Below, piece after piece: positions 1 to 9,319 of a DNA stretch of 64,000 nucleotides. The DNA comes from Reichenbachiella sp. 5M10 (GTDB lineage: Bacteria; Bacteroidota; Bacteroidia; Cytophagales; Cyclobacteriaceae): the NCBI RefSeq assembly GCF_002742335.1, contig NZ_MDGR01000007.1, forward strand, positions 2,050,501-2,114,500. Direction: 5' to 3'. Under the pieces are notes generated by a model. The model was not told where the DNA came from, searched no databases, and was given only the letters and a program-made list of their open reading frames with translations. The translations under genes and the position numbers were made by a program. Positions within the stretch are counted from its first letter, which is position 1. Each line of letters opens with the position of its first letter.

Positions 1-27
1 CTTGTGAAGAAAACATTGAATAGGTAA
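1..27 (+). CDS. possible 3' end of an upstream gene (partial)
   Basis: Frame 1 is open from the first base and ends in TAA at 25-27, five bases before the ATG of the next gene. Only eight codons are visible, so no function can be assigned. The close spacing would fit an operon with the rubredoxin-domain gene, but a chance open frame of this length is equally possible. Confidence 0.25.
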   Translation, partial: LVKKTLNR

Positions 28-32
28 TAGGA

Positions 33-1463
33 ATGAAGAAAAAGGATCTTGTCAGAGTATTTGTCAAAGGGGGGATATTGTCAACCGGTGATTTTTTTAA
101 AATCATCAAAACAGCACATCAGTTAGGAAGTGACTACATCCATTTAGGGTCTAGACAAGACATACTTTTTCCTGTCAAAGAGAAAAGCAAAGCGGTGCTC
201 GATGAGACATTTGCAGCAATTCAAACGGATTATCAAATCAATGAGTTTACCCACCAAAACATTCTCAGTTCATACGTAGCTCTAGACGTAATGCCACACC
301 GGGTTTGGCTGGTTCCTCATGTATTTCATCACATCTTGGACAGTATAGAGGTCAAACCTAAATACCGGGTAAACATCGTCGATCCACTACAAAGTATCGT
401 ACCACTATTTACTGGCAACATCAATTTCATTGCTTCTAAACAGGACAACTATTGGTATCTATATTTGCGTTTCAAGAACCAAGACAACAAACCTGTCGCC
501 TACTCCAAAATCATCTACGGCTATGAATTGCATAAGGTCATCTCACTCATAGACAAGATGAATGTCGTCGAAGACAACGTCTCTACACAAGAGATCTTTG
601 AAGCCATTGATCGCCTCGACCTTACCAAACAAAACCCCCTTGAGGAGTTACAATATCCAAAATCCAACTTCCCCTATTACGAAGGTCTCAACAGAGAGCC
701 TGGGGGTAGCTATTGGCTTGGTCTCTATTGGAGGAATAATAAATTTTCCATCAATATACTGGCTGACATTTGTCAGCGATGCATCGACACCAATGTGGGC
801 CGTGTGAGCCTTACACCTTGGAAGTCTTTCATTGTACAAGGCATACAAGAAAAACACCTCATCGGTTGGGACAAACTCATGGGAAAATCAGGCATGAACC
901 TGAGACACTCTTCACTAGAGCTCAACTGGCACTTACCCGTACTCCACGAGGATTGTCTCGAACTCAAAAACTACCTCGTACGAGCGTTGGACCAGCAGGA
1001 TATCAGCACCTCTGGTTTGACTTTCAGCATCAAACCCAACGACGACATTCACCTATTCACTTCGGTGGTTATCGAGTTTGATGAGAAGGTCAGCAAGTCA
1101 GAGAGAACCTACAACATCCAATACTCGACAGACTTCAACCCGAACTCTGGTGAGTACCAGACATACGTCGAAAATGTCCCTCAAGAAATCTTGCCCGCGC
1201 TGTTGATCGAGCTCAGTCACTTGTACTACGAGCAACTGGAAGAAATCCCAATGGACAACAAAAAGCCAACCGACACCTCTAGTGCGACTACTGGCACCTC
1301 CATAAACTTCCAATGCGAAAGCTGTCTCACAATCTATGATGAGTCATATGGGGATGAGTCTCAAGACATCGCTCCAGGCACACCGTTTGAGAAATTGCCA
1401 ATCAACTATCTCTGCCCTACTTGTGGAGATGACAAATCCCATTACCACGAACTGAAGAAATGA
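33..1463 (+). CDS. rubredoxin fused to nitrite/sulfite-reductase-like half domains
   Basis: 476 aa, predicted cytoplasmic. The C-terminus is a rubredoxin: Cys428-x2-Cys431 and Cys461-x2-Cys464, with the PGTPFEKLP loop between them, should hold one iron atom for electron transfer. The first ~380 residues resemble the ferredoxin-like half domains of nitrite/sulfite reductases (LGSRQDILFPV near residue 40; a second one around GLYWRNNKFSINILADICQ near 230). The Cys-x5-Cys...Cys-x3-Cys set that binds siroheme and the 4Fe-4S cluster in true reductases is absent, so catalysis of sulfite or nitrite reduction is unlikely. Inference: an electron-transfer or scaffold protein. Rubredoxin call is sure; half-domain call is moderately sure. 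Confidence 0.8.
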   Translation: MKKKDLVRVFVKGGILSTGDFFKIIKTAHQLGSDYIHLGSRQDILFPVKEKSKAVLDETFAAIQTDYQINEFTHQNILSSYVALDVMPHRVWLVPHVFHHILDSIEVKPKYRVNIVDPLQSIVPLFTGNINFIASKQDNYWYLYLRFKNQDNKPVAYSKIIYGYELHKVISLIDKMNVVEDNVSTQEIFEAIDRLDLTKQNPLEELQYPKSNFPYYEGLNREPGGSYWLGLYWRNNKFSINILADICQRCIDTNVGRVSLTPWKSFIVQGIQEKHLIGWDKLMGKSGMNLRHSSLELNWHLPVLHEDCLELKNYLVRALDQQDISTSGLTFSIKPNDDIHLFTSVVIEFDEKVSKSERTYNIQYSTDFNPNSGEYQTYVENVPQEILPALLIELSHLYYEQLEEIPMDNKKPTDTSSATTGTSINFQCESCLTIYDESYGDESQDIAPGTPFEKLPINYLCPTCGDDKSHYHELKK

Positions 1464-1563
1464 TCGAAAGCATGTCTCTCGATAACTGACATTGAGAGTT
1501 GCAACGGGTTCTCTGTAAGCCTAGCCTTTTTGCCTGAGTATGCCCACCAACTTTACTGAACCA

Positions 1564-2052
1564 TCAACGAAAGTAATCCTTGACTACAATGTACAAGGCA
1601 AACAAGACAATGACTAAAGTGGCTGCTCCAAAGTTCTGAATGGTTTCATCCTCCTTGGCACGTAAAGTCAAGACCGAAGAAAAGATAAGTATCACAGGTA
1701 AAAATGAAAACCAAGAGTACATGAAATTACTCGTCTCTGCCAGAACACCCTGCCTCTTCAAGTAAATCTTCTTTCCAATTCTGCACAAAAATGATTGGGA
1801 GATAACCACCGAATCGCCGGCATGAATTGCATCCAAATGGTAAGGAAATACTTTAATTCTACCTTTCGTTGTATCTATAATCACTTCCTCTTTGGACAAA
1901 CTTCTAGACCGTGGTGTATAGCTGAGCGGTCTATGAGTAGAAATCACCTGTGCCTCACTTGTCACCAAAGGCAAAACCCAATCCAGTACAAAAAAACCAG
2001 AAAACACCAATGACACAAGACTTACAGTCTTCAACAATCTAACAATATCCAT
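1564..2052 (-). CDS. small membrane protein, unknown function
   Basis: 162 aa. One hydrophobic segment at residues ~8-30, a polar and probably beta-rich stretch at ~35-105, then two membrane segments at ~108-128 and ~138-158. The layout, an N-terminal helix followed by a soluble loop and a C-terminal helix pair, is like DUF3592-type membrane proteins, but no diagnostic motif was recognised. It stands alone on the minus strand between plus-strand genes. Function not assigned. Confidence 0.7.
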   Translation of the reverse strand: MDIVRLLKTVSLVSLVFSGFFVLDWVLPLVTSEAQVISTHRPLSYTPRSRSLSKEEVIIDTTKGRIKVFPYHLDAIHAGDSVVISQSFLCRIGKKIYLKRQGVLAETSNFMYSWFSFLPVILIFSSVLTLRAKEDETIQNFGAATLVIVLFALYIVVKDYFR

Positions 2053-2222
2053 ACATGTAAAAATGTTGAATCCAGACTATACAAACAACCACTCAAGTGG
2101 CATGGAAGAAAAACAAAATAAGTTGTACTATAAAAGGTCTTCTAGCATGTTTTTTAGCTTAAATCACTGACTACCTGCTTTTTGGTACGATTTTGTATAC
2201 ATATTGGCAAAGGACCTACATC

Positions 2223-2387
2223 ATGGGACACATCGAATTATTTGCGATTGGCTGGGGACTTCTGGCACTATTCATTTTTGGCTTTCAAGCCAAGAAAATA
2301 CACCTGCATGACGAAGAAGAACACTGGCATATCAAGTCACCTCATGACGAAAAGCCTGATCACACTCCCCCTACCAGCGAGCAGTAA
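2223..2387 (+). CDS. 54-aa single-pass membrane protein
   Basis: The ATG at 2223 gives a 54-aa protein with one hydrophobic helix (residues ~4-22) and a very charged, His/Asp/Glu-rich tail containing six histidines. An in-frame start at 2193 would add ten unlikely residues. The size and shape recall small accessory subunits of membrane complexes, and the His-rich tail could bind metal, but this is inference. Its stop lies 10 bases from the stop of the convergent CBS-domain gene. Confidence 0.55.
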   Translation: MGHIELFAIGWGLLALFIFGFQAKKIHLHDEEEHWHIKSPHDEKPDHTPPTSEQ

Positions 2388-2397
2388 ATTCTTGGCA

Positions 2398-2865
2398 TCA
2401 ATGCCAATTTTCACTTTTCAAATTCTTGACTGCACGCATCACATCTTTTTGGCTGATCTGTCCAATCAACCGACCATGATCGTCTTGTACTGGAAACCTC
2501 CTGATCTTCAGCTCCAAAAACATCTTAGCTGCCTCAAACACATTGGTATCCGGGTGTATACGCATGACATTAGTAGCCATATGATCAGCAACCTTGCCGC
2601 CTAGTATGGGTAGATTGTGGTACTTTCCTTTGACTACTTCCTTGAGGCAATCACCTTCGGAAATCACACCTACCAATTCTCCCATGGTATTGACCACAGG
2701 TGCACCTGATATACGATTGGACAACAATTTATCCACCACTTCCATGATAGACTGATCGGGATGAAAGGTAATGAGTCTCGTCGACATATAGTCGCGGACG
2801 GATATTCTCTGGGTTTCGGTGGCTACAGGTTTCTCCATTTGCACACCACGATAACTTTTTACCAT
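2398..2865 (-). CDS. CBS-domain protein
   Basis: The ATG at 2865 gives 155 aa; a longer open frame to 2982 adds about 39 residues without CBS similarity, and an internal ATG at 2838 is also possible. It contains two tandem CBS motifs: the first opens with RDYMSTRLITFHPDQSI and runs to GELVGVISEGDCL; the second runs from MATNVMRIHPDTN to GRLIGQISQKDVMRA. Paired CBS motifs bind adenine nucleotides and act as energy or ligand sensors. No fused catalytic domain is present, so the partner is unknown. Confidence 0.85.
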   Translation of the reverse strand: MVKSYRGVQMEKPVATETQRISVRDYMSTRLITFHPDQSIMEVVDKLLSNRISGAPVVNTMGELVGVISEGDCLKEVVKGKYHNLPILGGKVADHMATNVMRIHPDTNVFEAAKMFLELKIRRFPVQDDHGRLIGQISQKDVMRAVKNLKSENWH

Positions 2866-3041
2866 GACTTTGGGATTTAGAGTGAATGTAGAAGATAACA
2901 AACAACGGTCTAAAAACCAAAGAAAAACACGCGTAACTACCTGAATACAAACATCATAACAAAAAACCTCAGAATAAACCATATACTGAAACCCTATCCG
3001 GGGCGCACTACAACCTTCTCAAATGCCCCCCTGATACATAA

Positions 3042-4376
3042 TTACTTCATCAATTTGTGAATGGCATCCTCTGCTTTATCAAAACCAAATCCTGCCAAAA
3101 CAGTCTTTAGCTTCGCTTCAACTTGATCATTGGCAGGATCCCCGATACTACCAAGATGCGTATGTTTCACTTCCTTAGAAAGCTTGTCAGACCCCTCTTG
3201 GATCGCTTGACCCACTTGGATATACGCATCTCTAAATGGTACACCTTGCAGTACTTGTCGATTGACTTCCTCTACACTGAATAGATCCTTGTACTTCTCA
3301 TCTTGAATGATACCGTCTTTGACCTTGATGTTCTTCATCGCAAAGATGGCTATCTCTAGAGTAGATTTCAGTTCATAGAAAGCAGGCAAAAAAGTCTCCT
3401 TGATCGTCTGCATATCTCTATGATAACCAGAAGGTAGATTGGTAGTGATCAAACTGATCTCAGTGCTAAGCGACTGCAGCTTGTTCATTTTTGCGCGGAT
3501 GAGCTCAAAGACATCCGGGTTCTTCTTGTGCGGCATGATACTAGACCCAGTCGTCATCTCTGCGGGCAACTCTAGAAATCCAAAATTCTGAGAGTTATAC
3601 AGACAGATATCCATGCTCATTCGTGCCAAGGTTGACGCGATGCTGTTCATGGCGAATGCCACTGTTTTCTCCACCTTGCCACGACTCATCTGCGCATAGA
3701 CGACATTGTAACTAAGATCATCAAACCCTAGTAAGTCGGTCGTCATCTGTCTATCGAGTGGAAATGAAGACCCGTAGCCTGCCCCTGAACCTAGCGGGTT
3801 TTGGTTGGTTACCTTGTAGGCCGCCTGCAAAAGATGCATATCATCGGTCAGACTCTCGGCATAAGCGCCAAACCACAACCCAAAAGATGAAGGCATAGCC
3901 ACCTGCAAATGCGTATAACCTGGTATCAGCACGTCCTTGTGCTGTTTGCTGAGGTCATTGAGTGTTATGAAGAGTTCCGTCACCAAATCAGCAATGGTTT
4001 TGATCTCATCACGGATAAACAAACGGAGATCAACCAAAACTTGGTCATTGCGCGAGCGACCACTGTGGATCTTCTTGCCTGTATCTCCTAGCTTTCGGGT
4101 CAGCATCAGTTCCACTTGTGAGTGAACGTCTTCTATACCATCCTCGATGACAAAATCACCTGCTTCGATGATGCCCAAAATCACTTTGAGTTCACGGTGT
4201 ACCTCGGTCAGCTCTGCTGACGTCAGCAGGTCGATACTCTCTAGCATCGTCGTATGCGCCATCGAGCCATATACGTCAAAGCGAGCCAACAACAAATCCA
4301 GTTCTCTGTCTCGTCCGACGGTGTAGTTTTCTATGTCCTTAGACACCTCTGTATTGCCTTTGTCCCAAAGTTTCAT
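3042..4376 (-). CDS. argH: argininosuccinate lyase
   Basis: 444 aa from the ATG at 4376; the upstream in-frame ATG at 4454 adds a low-quality extension. It splits argininosuccinate into arginine and fumarate, the last step of arginine synthesis. The fumarase/aspartase-superfamily signature GSSIMPHKKNP is present, as is the SGRSRNDQV active-site segment. It is last in the arginine operon but is separated from argE by about 150 bases, the largest gap in the cluster, so it may also have its own promoter. Confidence 0.95.
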   Translation of the reverse strand: MKLWDKGNTEVSKDIENYTVGRDRELDLLLARFDVYGSMAHTTMLESIDLLTSAELTEVHRELKVILGIIEAGDFVIEDGIEDVHSQVELMLTRKLGDTGKKIHSGRSRNDQVLVDLRLFIRDEIKTIADLVTELFITLNDLSKQHKDVLIPGYTHLQVAMPSSFGLWFGAYAESLTDDMHLLQAAYKVTNQNPLGSGAGYGSSFPLDRQMTTDLLGFDDLSYNVVYAQMSRGKVEKTVAFAMNSIASTLARMSMDICLYNSQNFGFLELPAEMTTGSSIMPHKKNPDVFELIRAKMNKLQSLSTEISLITTNLPSGYHRDMQTIKETFLPAFYELKSTLEIAIFAMKNIKVKDGIIQDEKYKDLFSVEEVNRQVLQGVPFRDAYIQVGQAIQEGSDKLSKEVKHTHLGSIGDPANDQVEAKLKTVLAGFGFDKAEDAIHKLMK

Positions 4377-4528
4377 GTTGTATTGCTTTTTCTTATTGAC
4401 CTGAGTCCTATTATCAAATATTGAAACACACTCATTAAATGTATTTTTTGTCACTATGCTTAAATATCATCCTCTCAACAAATCCCAGAGACTTTACAAA
4501 GCACTTTTATTAGTCTAACCCCTTCAAA

Positions 4529-5608
4529 CTATATCTCCAGCCCATCCAACAATTGGATGTAAAGCTGTATTCCTTTTTCGATCTCATCGACGTAGATGAA
4601 CTCATCTGCCGTATGCGACCTTGCCGAATCACCTGGGCCAATCTTGATGGAATCAAAAGGCATTAGGGCTTGGTCTGACATGGTTGGTGATCCATATTTT
4701 TTCATTCCTAAGTGATCCCCTCGCAGCACAATAGGATGCGTATTCGATATACCCGATGAGTTGAGTCGCAGCGACCGAGGCTTGAACTCCACGTCGATCT
4801 CACGCGCCAATATTTCTACAACCTCTTGGTTGGAGTAGGCGTCTGTAGTACGCACATCTAGAACGAACTTGCATGAGTCTGGCACGACGTTGTGTTGTGT
4901 ACCTGCTTCGATCAACGTGACAGTCTTCTTGATCGGTCCGAGGTAGTCCGATTCTTTCTCGAACTGATAGTTCTGCAATTTCTCTATTTCGGTCAGCGCC
5001 TTGTAGATGGCATTGACACCCTCATCACGTGCTGCATGACCACTCACTCCTTTGGCCTCACAGTCGATGACGATCAATCCCTTCTCGGCAATCGCCATAT
5101 CCATGAGTGTCGGTTCGCCTACTATAGCCAAATCGATTTTGCCTAAAACTGGCAACAGCGATGCTACGCCGTTGGCTCCTGACACTTCTTCCTCGGCTGT
5201 CGCTGCTAGAATCAGGTTGTAGGGCAAGTTTTCTTGTGCATGGAAATGCAGAAAGGTCAAAATCAACGAGACCAATGGACCGCCTGCATCATTACTCCCT
5301 AGACCGTGCAACTTGCCATCAATGATCTGCGCTTTGAATGGGTCCAATGTATAAGTCTTGGCAGGTTTGACCGTATCGATGTGGGAGTTCAAAAGTATCG
5401 TGGGTTTCTCATCAGAAAAATACTTGGATAGCGCCCAAATATTATTTCCCTGTTGCTGTACCTCTACTCCTTTTTCTTCCAAGAATGTTCGAACCACTCG
5501 GGCTACATTTTCTTCCTCGCGACTAAAAGACTGCGTCTCTATCATAGCCGCCAATAGTGCCACTGCCTCTCGAGTATACCTGTGATATGATGCGTCTATT
5601 TCAAGCAT
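4529..5608 (-). CDS. argE: M20-family deacylase, acylornithine/acylcitrulline deacylase (ArgE-like)
   Basis: 359 aa from the ATG at 5608, which overlaps the end of argB by 13 bases; the frame extends to 5665 but that would run deep into argB. M20 metallopeptidase motifs are visible: LNSHIDTVKP (His ligand), GLGSNDAGGPLVS (bridging Asp) and AATAEEEVSGANG (catalytic Glu pair). In the Bacteroidota pathway the acyl group is removed after carbamoylation, so the expected substrate is N-succinyl- or N-acetyl-citrulline rather than acylornithine. The operon position strongly supports a role in arginine synthesis; acyl specificity is inferred. Confidence 0.9.
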   Translation of the reverse strand: MLEIDASYHRYTREAVALLAAMIETQSFSREEENVARVVRTFLEEKGVEVQQQGNNIWALSKYFSDEKPTILLNSHIDTVKPAKTYTLDPFKAQIIDGKLHGLGSNDAGGPLVSLILTFLHFHAQENLPYNLILAATAEEEVSGANGVASLLPVLGKIDLAIVGEPTLMDMAIAEKGLIVIDCEAKGVSGHAARDEGVNAIYKALTEIEKLQNYQFEKESDYLGPIKKTVTLIEAGTQHNVVPDSCKFVLDVRTTDAYSNQEVVEILAREIDVEFKPRSLRLNSSGISNTHPIVLRGDHLGMKKYGSPTMSDQALMPFDSIKIGPGDSARSHTADEFIYVDEIEKGIQLYIQLLDGLEI

Positions 5609-6378
5609 AATGTCGTACCAGGATAATCCACAGATTGCACTTTGTCTAGTGCTTCGAAATGACATATTTTCACCGTATCAACGCCCGCATTGATCGCATC
5701 AAAAGCATTGTCGAGTTTAGGAATCATCCCATCGACAACCACACCTTCTTCCTTGTATTTGACATAACCCTCAGGAGTAATCTCAGGAATCACTACTTTG
5801 TTCTCAAAGTCACTCAATACCCCTGGCTGCTCAAAACAGTAGACTAAATCCACTTGATAGTGATCTGCTATGCCGCGAGCCAGTTCAGAAGCGATTGTAT
5901 CCGCATTGGTGTTGAGCAATTGACCTTGATTGTCATGCGTCAATGCACAGACTACTGGAACCATCCCCAAGTCAAACAAAGACTTCAAAAAAGAAGCATT
6001 AACTTCTTCTACATCACCTACATAACCATAATCAATGGTGGTAACACTTCTCTTGCGAGACCGAATGAGGTTTCCATCCGCCCCAGACACGCCAAGAGAC
6101 TGAATCCCAGCTGACTGTAGCTTGGCAACAATCTTTTTGTTGAGGCCACTAAAGACCATCGTCACGATATCGATAGCGTCTGCATCAGTGATGCGTCTCC
6201 CTTCGACCATTTTGGGCGGTATACCCATTTTGTTTTGCACGACAGAGGCGATATTCCCTCCCCCATGTACCAGTATTTTATTGCCCTTGAGTGCTGCGAA
6301 CTTCTTCAAAAAGATATCCAACTCAGCCTCTTCGTTGATGACTTTTCCTCCTATTTTGACAACTGTCAAAGACTCCAT
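5596..6378 (-). CDS. argB: N-acetylglutamate (or N-succinylglutamate) kinase
   Basis: 260 aa amino-acid-kinase fold protein. It phosphorylates the acylated glutamate, the second step of arginine synthesis. The N-terminal VVKIGGKVI and KILVHGGGN segments hold the phosphate-binding loop. The length is normal for ArgB. It lies 11 bases after argF' and overlaps argE by 13 bases, consistent with translational coupling. Succinyl rather than acetyl preference is inferred from the neighbouring argF'. Confidence 0.95.
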   Translation of the reverse strand: MESLTVVKIGGKVINEEAELDIFLKKFAALKGNKILVHGGGNIASVVQNKMGIPPKMVEGRRITDADAIDIVTMVFSGLNKKIVAKLQSAGIQSLGVSGADGNLIRSRKRSVTTIDYGYVGDVEEVNASFLKSLFDLGMVPVVCALTHDNQGQLLNTNADTIASELARGIADHYQVDLVYCFEQPGVLSDFENKVVIPEITPEGYVKYKEEGVVVDGMIPKLDNAFDAINAGVDTVKICHFEALDKVQSVDYPGTTLCLK

Positions 6379-6389
6379 TCTGTATTTGA

Positions 6390-7346
6390 TTATTTGATAT
6401 TGAGCAATTTCTGAAGCACGGCTTGTGCGGATGTGATACGATGATTAGCCTGTGCAATCACGATCGAACTGTCGTGATCCAACACACCGTCTGTCGCGAT
6501 AACATTGCGACGTATCGGCAGACAGTGCATGAACTTAGCCGCATTGGTCAACGCCATTTTTTCGGGTGTGATCGTCCATGTAGGATCTTGAGAAACAACC
6601 TGTCCATAGACCTCATCCTTGAAAGCCGACCAGTTCTTCGCATAGATAAAATCGGCTCCTTCAAAGGCCTTGTTTTGATCATACTCTACGGTTGCATTCC
6701 CTACGATTCCAGCTTCCAACTCATAGCCTTTGGGATGTGTCACGACCAATTCATAATCCATTCGATTGCTCCAGTTGAGAAACGAATTGGCTACAGCCTG
6801 AGGCAATGCTTTGGGGTGTGGTGCCCATGACAATACGACTCTAGGCTTATCGACTTTCTTGTATTCTTCGATCGTGATCATGTCTGCAAACGACTGCAAC
6901 GGATGAGAAGTGGCTGACTCCATGTTGATCACGGGTACCGAGCAGTGCTTGACGAACTGACTCAATATTTTCTCTTGATAGTCTTCCTGCTTATTGGTCA
7001 AAGAAGCAAAGGCTCTGATACCAATCGCATCAAAATAACTACTCATCACTCCTGCTGCCTCGATAATGTGCTCGCTCGTATTGCCGTTCATCACGACTCC
7101 ATCGCCGAACTCCAATTGCCAGCCTTCGGTATTGAGGTTGAAGATAAAAGACTCTATCCCCAAATTGAAAGATGCCTTTTGCATACTCAACCTCGTCCTC
7201 AGACTTGGATTGAAAAACAAAAGGCACACTGATTTCCCACTCTTAGCGAACGGGCCATCTCGCTCTATTTTTTTCTTTAACTCTACTGCACTTTGGATCC
7301 ACCCAACGGGATCATCTACATCATCGATCGAGCAAAAGTTTGTCAT
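6390..7346 (-). CDS. argF': N-succinylornithine (acylornithine) carbamoyltransferase
   Basis: 318 aa. The carbamoyl phosphate loop FFNPSLRTRLS (residues ~45-54) and HCLPIRRN near residue 275 identify the transcarbamylase superfamily. The form is that of the Bacteroidota enzymes acting on acylated ornithine: an alternative branch in which carbamoylation precedes deacylation. Classical OTCases carry STRTR at the equivalent loop, where this protein has SLRTR. Known work on the Bacteroides fragilis homologue showed a succinylornithine preference; the same is inferred here. It overlaps argD by four bases. Confidence 0.92.
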   Translation of the reverse strand: MTNFCSIDDVDDPVGWIQSAVELKKKIERDGPFAKSGKSVCLLFFNPSLRTRLSMQKASFNLGIESFIFNLNTEGWQLEFGDGVVMNGNTSEHIIEAAGVMSSYFDAIGIRAFASLTNKQEDYQEKILSQFVKHCSVPVINMESATSHPLQSFADMITIEEYKKVDKPRVVLSWAPHPKALPQAVANSFLNWSNRMDYELVVTHPKGYELEAGIVGNATVEYDQNKAFEGADFIYAKNWSAFKDEVYGQVVSQDPTWTITPEKMALTNAAKFMHCLPIRRNVIATDGVLDHDSSIVIAQANHRITSAQAVLQKLLNIK

Positions 7347-8467
7347 ACTAATTCTTTTATTGCATTGATTAAAATATCTGCGTCAGCCTTGGTCACCGTC
7401 ATCGGTGGCAACAATCGCAACACCTTCGGGTCTGTAGCTGCACCCGTAAATATCTTATATTTTTTCAACAATTCGCCTCTTAATTCCTTGACAGGCTCAT
7501 CAAACACCAAACCAAGTAACAATCCTTTGCCACGAACCGATTTGATCGCACTCACTCCTTCGAGTTCAGAGAGGATGTACTTCCCTATCTCTGTACTATT
7601 GCGCATCAAATCTTCATCTTTGATCACGTCCAGTACAGCATTGCCCGCCGCACATGCCAAATGATTGCCACCGAACGTTGTACCCAACTGACCAAAAGCC
7701 GCTTCAAAATCAGGAGTAATGATCACTCCACCTATCGGAAAACCGTTTCCCATACCTTTGGCGATGGTGATAATATCTGGTTGGATATTTGCATATTGGT
7801 GTGCAAAGAACTTACCCGTACGCCCATAACCTGACTGCACCTCGTCTAGTATAAATACAGTACCTGTCGCATGGCATGCTTCTTGGAGGCCTTCTAAAAA
7901 CTCAGCCCCTGGATCATTGATTCCTCCAATTCCTTGAATGCCTTCGATGATCACGCAAGCCACATCCTTGGCAGCCAAAGCATCTTTGACCCCTTCCAAG
8001 TCTCCTAGTTCAAACAATTGGATATTGTCTGTAAAGTTAACTGCGGCTTGAATCTTGGGGTTGTCAGTAGCTGCTACAGCGAGTGACGTACGTCCATGAA
8101 ATCCATTTTTGAAGGCAACAATCTTTCTTCTTCCGTTTTGGAATGAAGCCAGTTTCAAGGCATTCTCATTGGCCTCTGCACCTGAATTGCAGAGGAAGAG
8201 ATTGTAATCCTCATAGCCACTCAACTTACCGAGCTTTTCGCTCAATTCTTCTTGCTGTGGTATCACTACAGAGTTGGAATAGAATCCAATCTTACTCACC
8301 TGCTCTGTCAGTGCTTTCACGTAAGTAGGATGAGAGTGCCCTATTGAGATGACCGCATGACCACCATAGAAGTCAAGGTATTTTTCACCATCCGTATCGT
8401 ACACATAATTCCCCTCTCCTCTTTCGATGGTGATATCGAACAAAGGATAAACCTTGTAATTTTTCAT
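7343..8467 (-). CDS. argD: acetylornithine/succinylornithine aminotransferase
   Basis: 374 aa class-III PLP aminotransferase. It converts acylglutamate semialdehyde to acylornithine using glutamate. The cofactor lysine sits in ITIAKGMGNGFPIGG, and FILDEVQSGYGRTGKF holds the PLP-contacting aspartate. Length is slightly below the usual ~400 aa, with a compact N-terminus starting MKNYKVYPLFDI. It starts two bases after the proC stop and its end overlaps argF' by four bases, so it sits in the tightest part of the operon. Confidence 0.94.
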   Translation of the reverse strand: MKNYKVYPLFDITIERGEGNYVYDTDGEKYLDFYGGHAVISIGHSHPTYVKALTEQVSKIGFYSNSVVIPQQEELSEKLGKLSGYEDYNLFLCNSGAEANENALKLASFQNGRRKIVAFKNGFHGRTSLAVAATDNPKIQAAVNFTDNIQLFELGDLEGVKDALAAKDVACVIIEGIQGIGGINDPGAEFLEGLQEACHATGTVFILDEVQSGYGRTGKFFAHQYANIQPDIITIAKGMGNGFPIGGVIITPDFEAAFGQLGTTFGGNHLACAAGNAVLDVIKDEDLMRNSTEIGKYILSELEGVSAIKSVRGKGLLLGLVFDEPVKELRGELLKKYKIFTGAATDPKVLRLLPPMTVTKADADILINAIKELV

Positions 8468-8469
8468 TG

Positions 8470-9276
8470 TTATTTTTCGGTCATGATTTGAGATATCTTT
8501 TCGTAGGATTTCATCAATCCTTTGATCAATGCAGAGCTAAGTCCTTCGTGCTCCATTTCGTTCAACCCTGAGATGGTACAGCCCTGTGGAGTCGTCACTT
8601 TATCTATTTCTTCTTCTGGATGATTACCTGATTCGAGGAGAAGCGTCGCTGCACCCATACACGCTTGAGTCGCCATATGCTTGGCCTCTGGTGCATCAAA
8701 CCCAAGTTGAATGGCTCCCTGCGTCGTAGCTCTGATCAGTCGCATCCAAAACGCAATCCCACTCGCACACACCACCGTAGCAGCCTGCATCTTGTTCTCA
8801 TCAATGACCAGTGTCTCACCCATTGCATTGAAAATCTCCTCTGCCAAACCGATCTTAGCCTTGCCTGTTCCGTTGGTAGAGAGGCAGGTCATCGATTCTC
8901 CTACTGAGATCGCAGTGTTCGGCATACTACGAATGATCGCCACTTTGTTGCCGACAATTTCGGCAATCTCACTGATCTTGCGGCCTGTGATCGTTGAGAT
9001 CAATACATGTCTCTTCTCGTCTAGTTCATCCTTTATTTCATTTAGGATTGTATTGATCTGACTCGGTTGCACACACAGAATGATGATATCCGAAGCCCTC
9101 ACTGCATCAATATTGGATGGAGTCACCAGTACATGAGGATGCTTTTTCCAACCATCGAGATTAGAGACATTCCTTTTGGTCAGTACCAGTTGCTCTATGT
9201 CAAAATTGGTTTGGTCTACGAGTCCTTGTGCAATCGACAATCCTAAGTTTCCTACTCCTATTAATGCAATTTTCAT
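8470..9276 (-). CDS. proC: pyrroline-5-carboxylate reductase
   Basis: 268 aa. The N-terminal Rossmann motif GVGNLGLSIAQG binds NAD(P)H. The C-terminal P5CR dimerisation domain carries TTPQGCTISGLNEMEH, matching the family signature. It reduces pyrroline-5-carboxylate to proline. Placement between argC and argD is typical of Bacteroidota arginine operons and may let ornithine- or glutamate-semialdehyde-derived P5C be drawn into proline in step with arginine flux (inference). Confidence 0.93.
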   Translation of the reverse strand: MKIALIGVGNLGLSIAQGLVDQTNFDIEQLVLTKRNVSNLDGWKKHPHVLVTPSNIDAVRASDIIILCVQPSQINTILNEIKDELDEKRHVLISTITGRKISEIAEIVGNKVAIIRSMPNTAISVGESMTCLSTNGTGKAKIGLAEEIFNAMGETLVIDENKMQAATVVCASGIAFWMRLIRATTQGAIQLGFDAPEAKHMATQACMGAATLLLESGNHPEEEIDKVTTPQGCTISGLNEMEHEGLSSALIKGLMKSYEKISQIMTEK

Positions 9277-9319
9277 CGGGTAATAATTTATATGATGGGT
9301 GTGTTATCCTAATTCTTAT

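Noticed and set aside
2182-2604. 140-codon plus-strand frame overlapping the 54-aa membrane protein and the CBS gene
   Set aside because: It is out of frame with both and covers the antisense of a clear CBS domain; no recognisable protein features.
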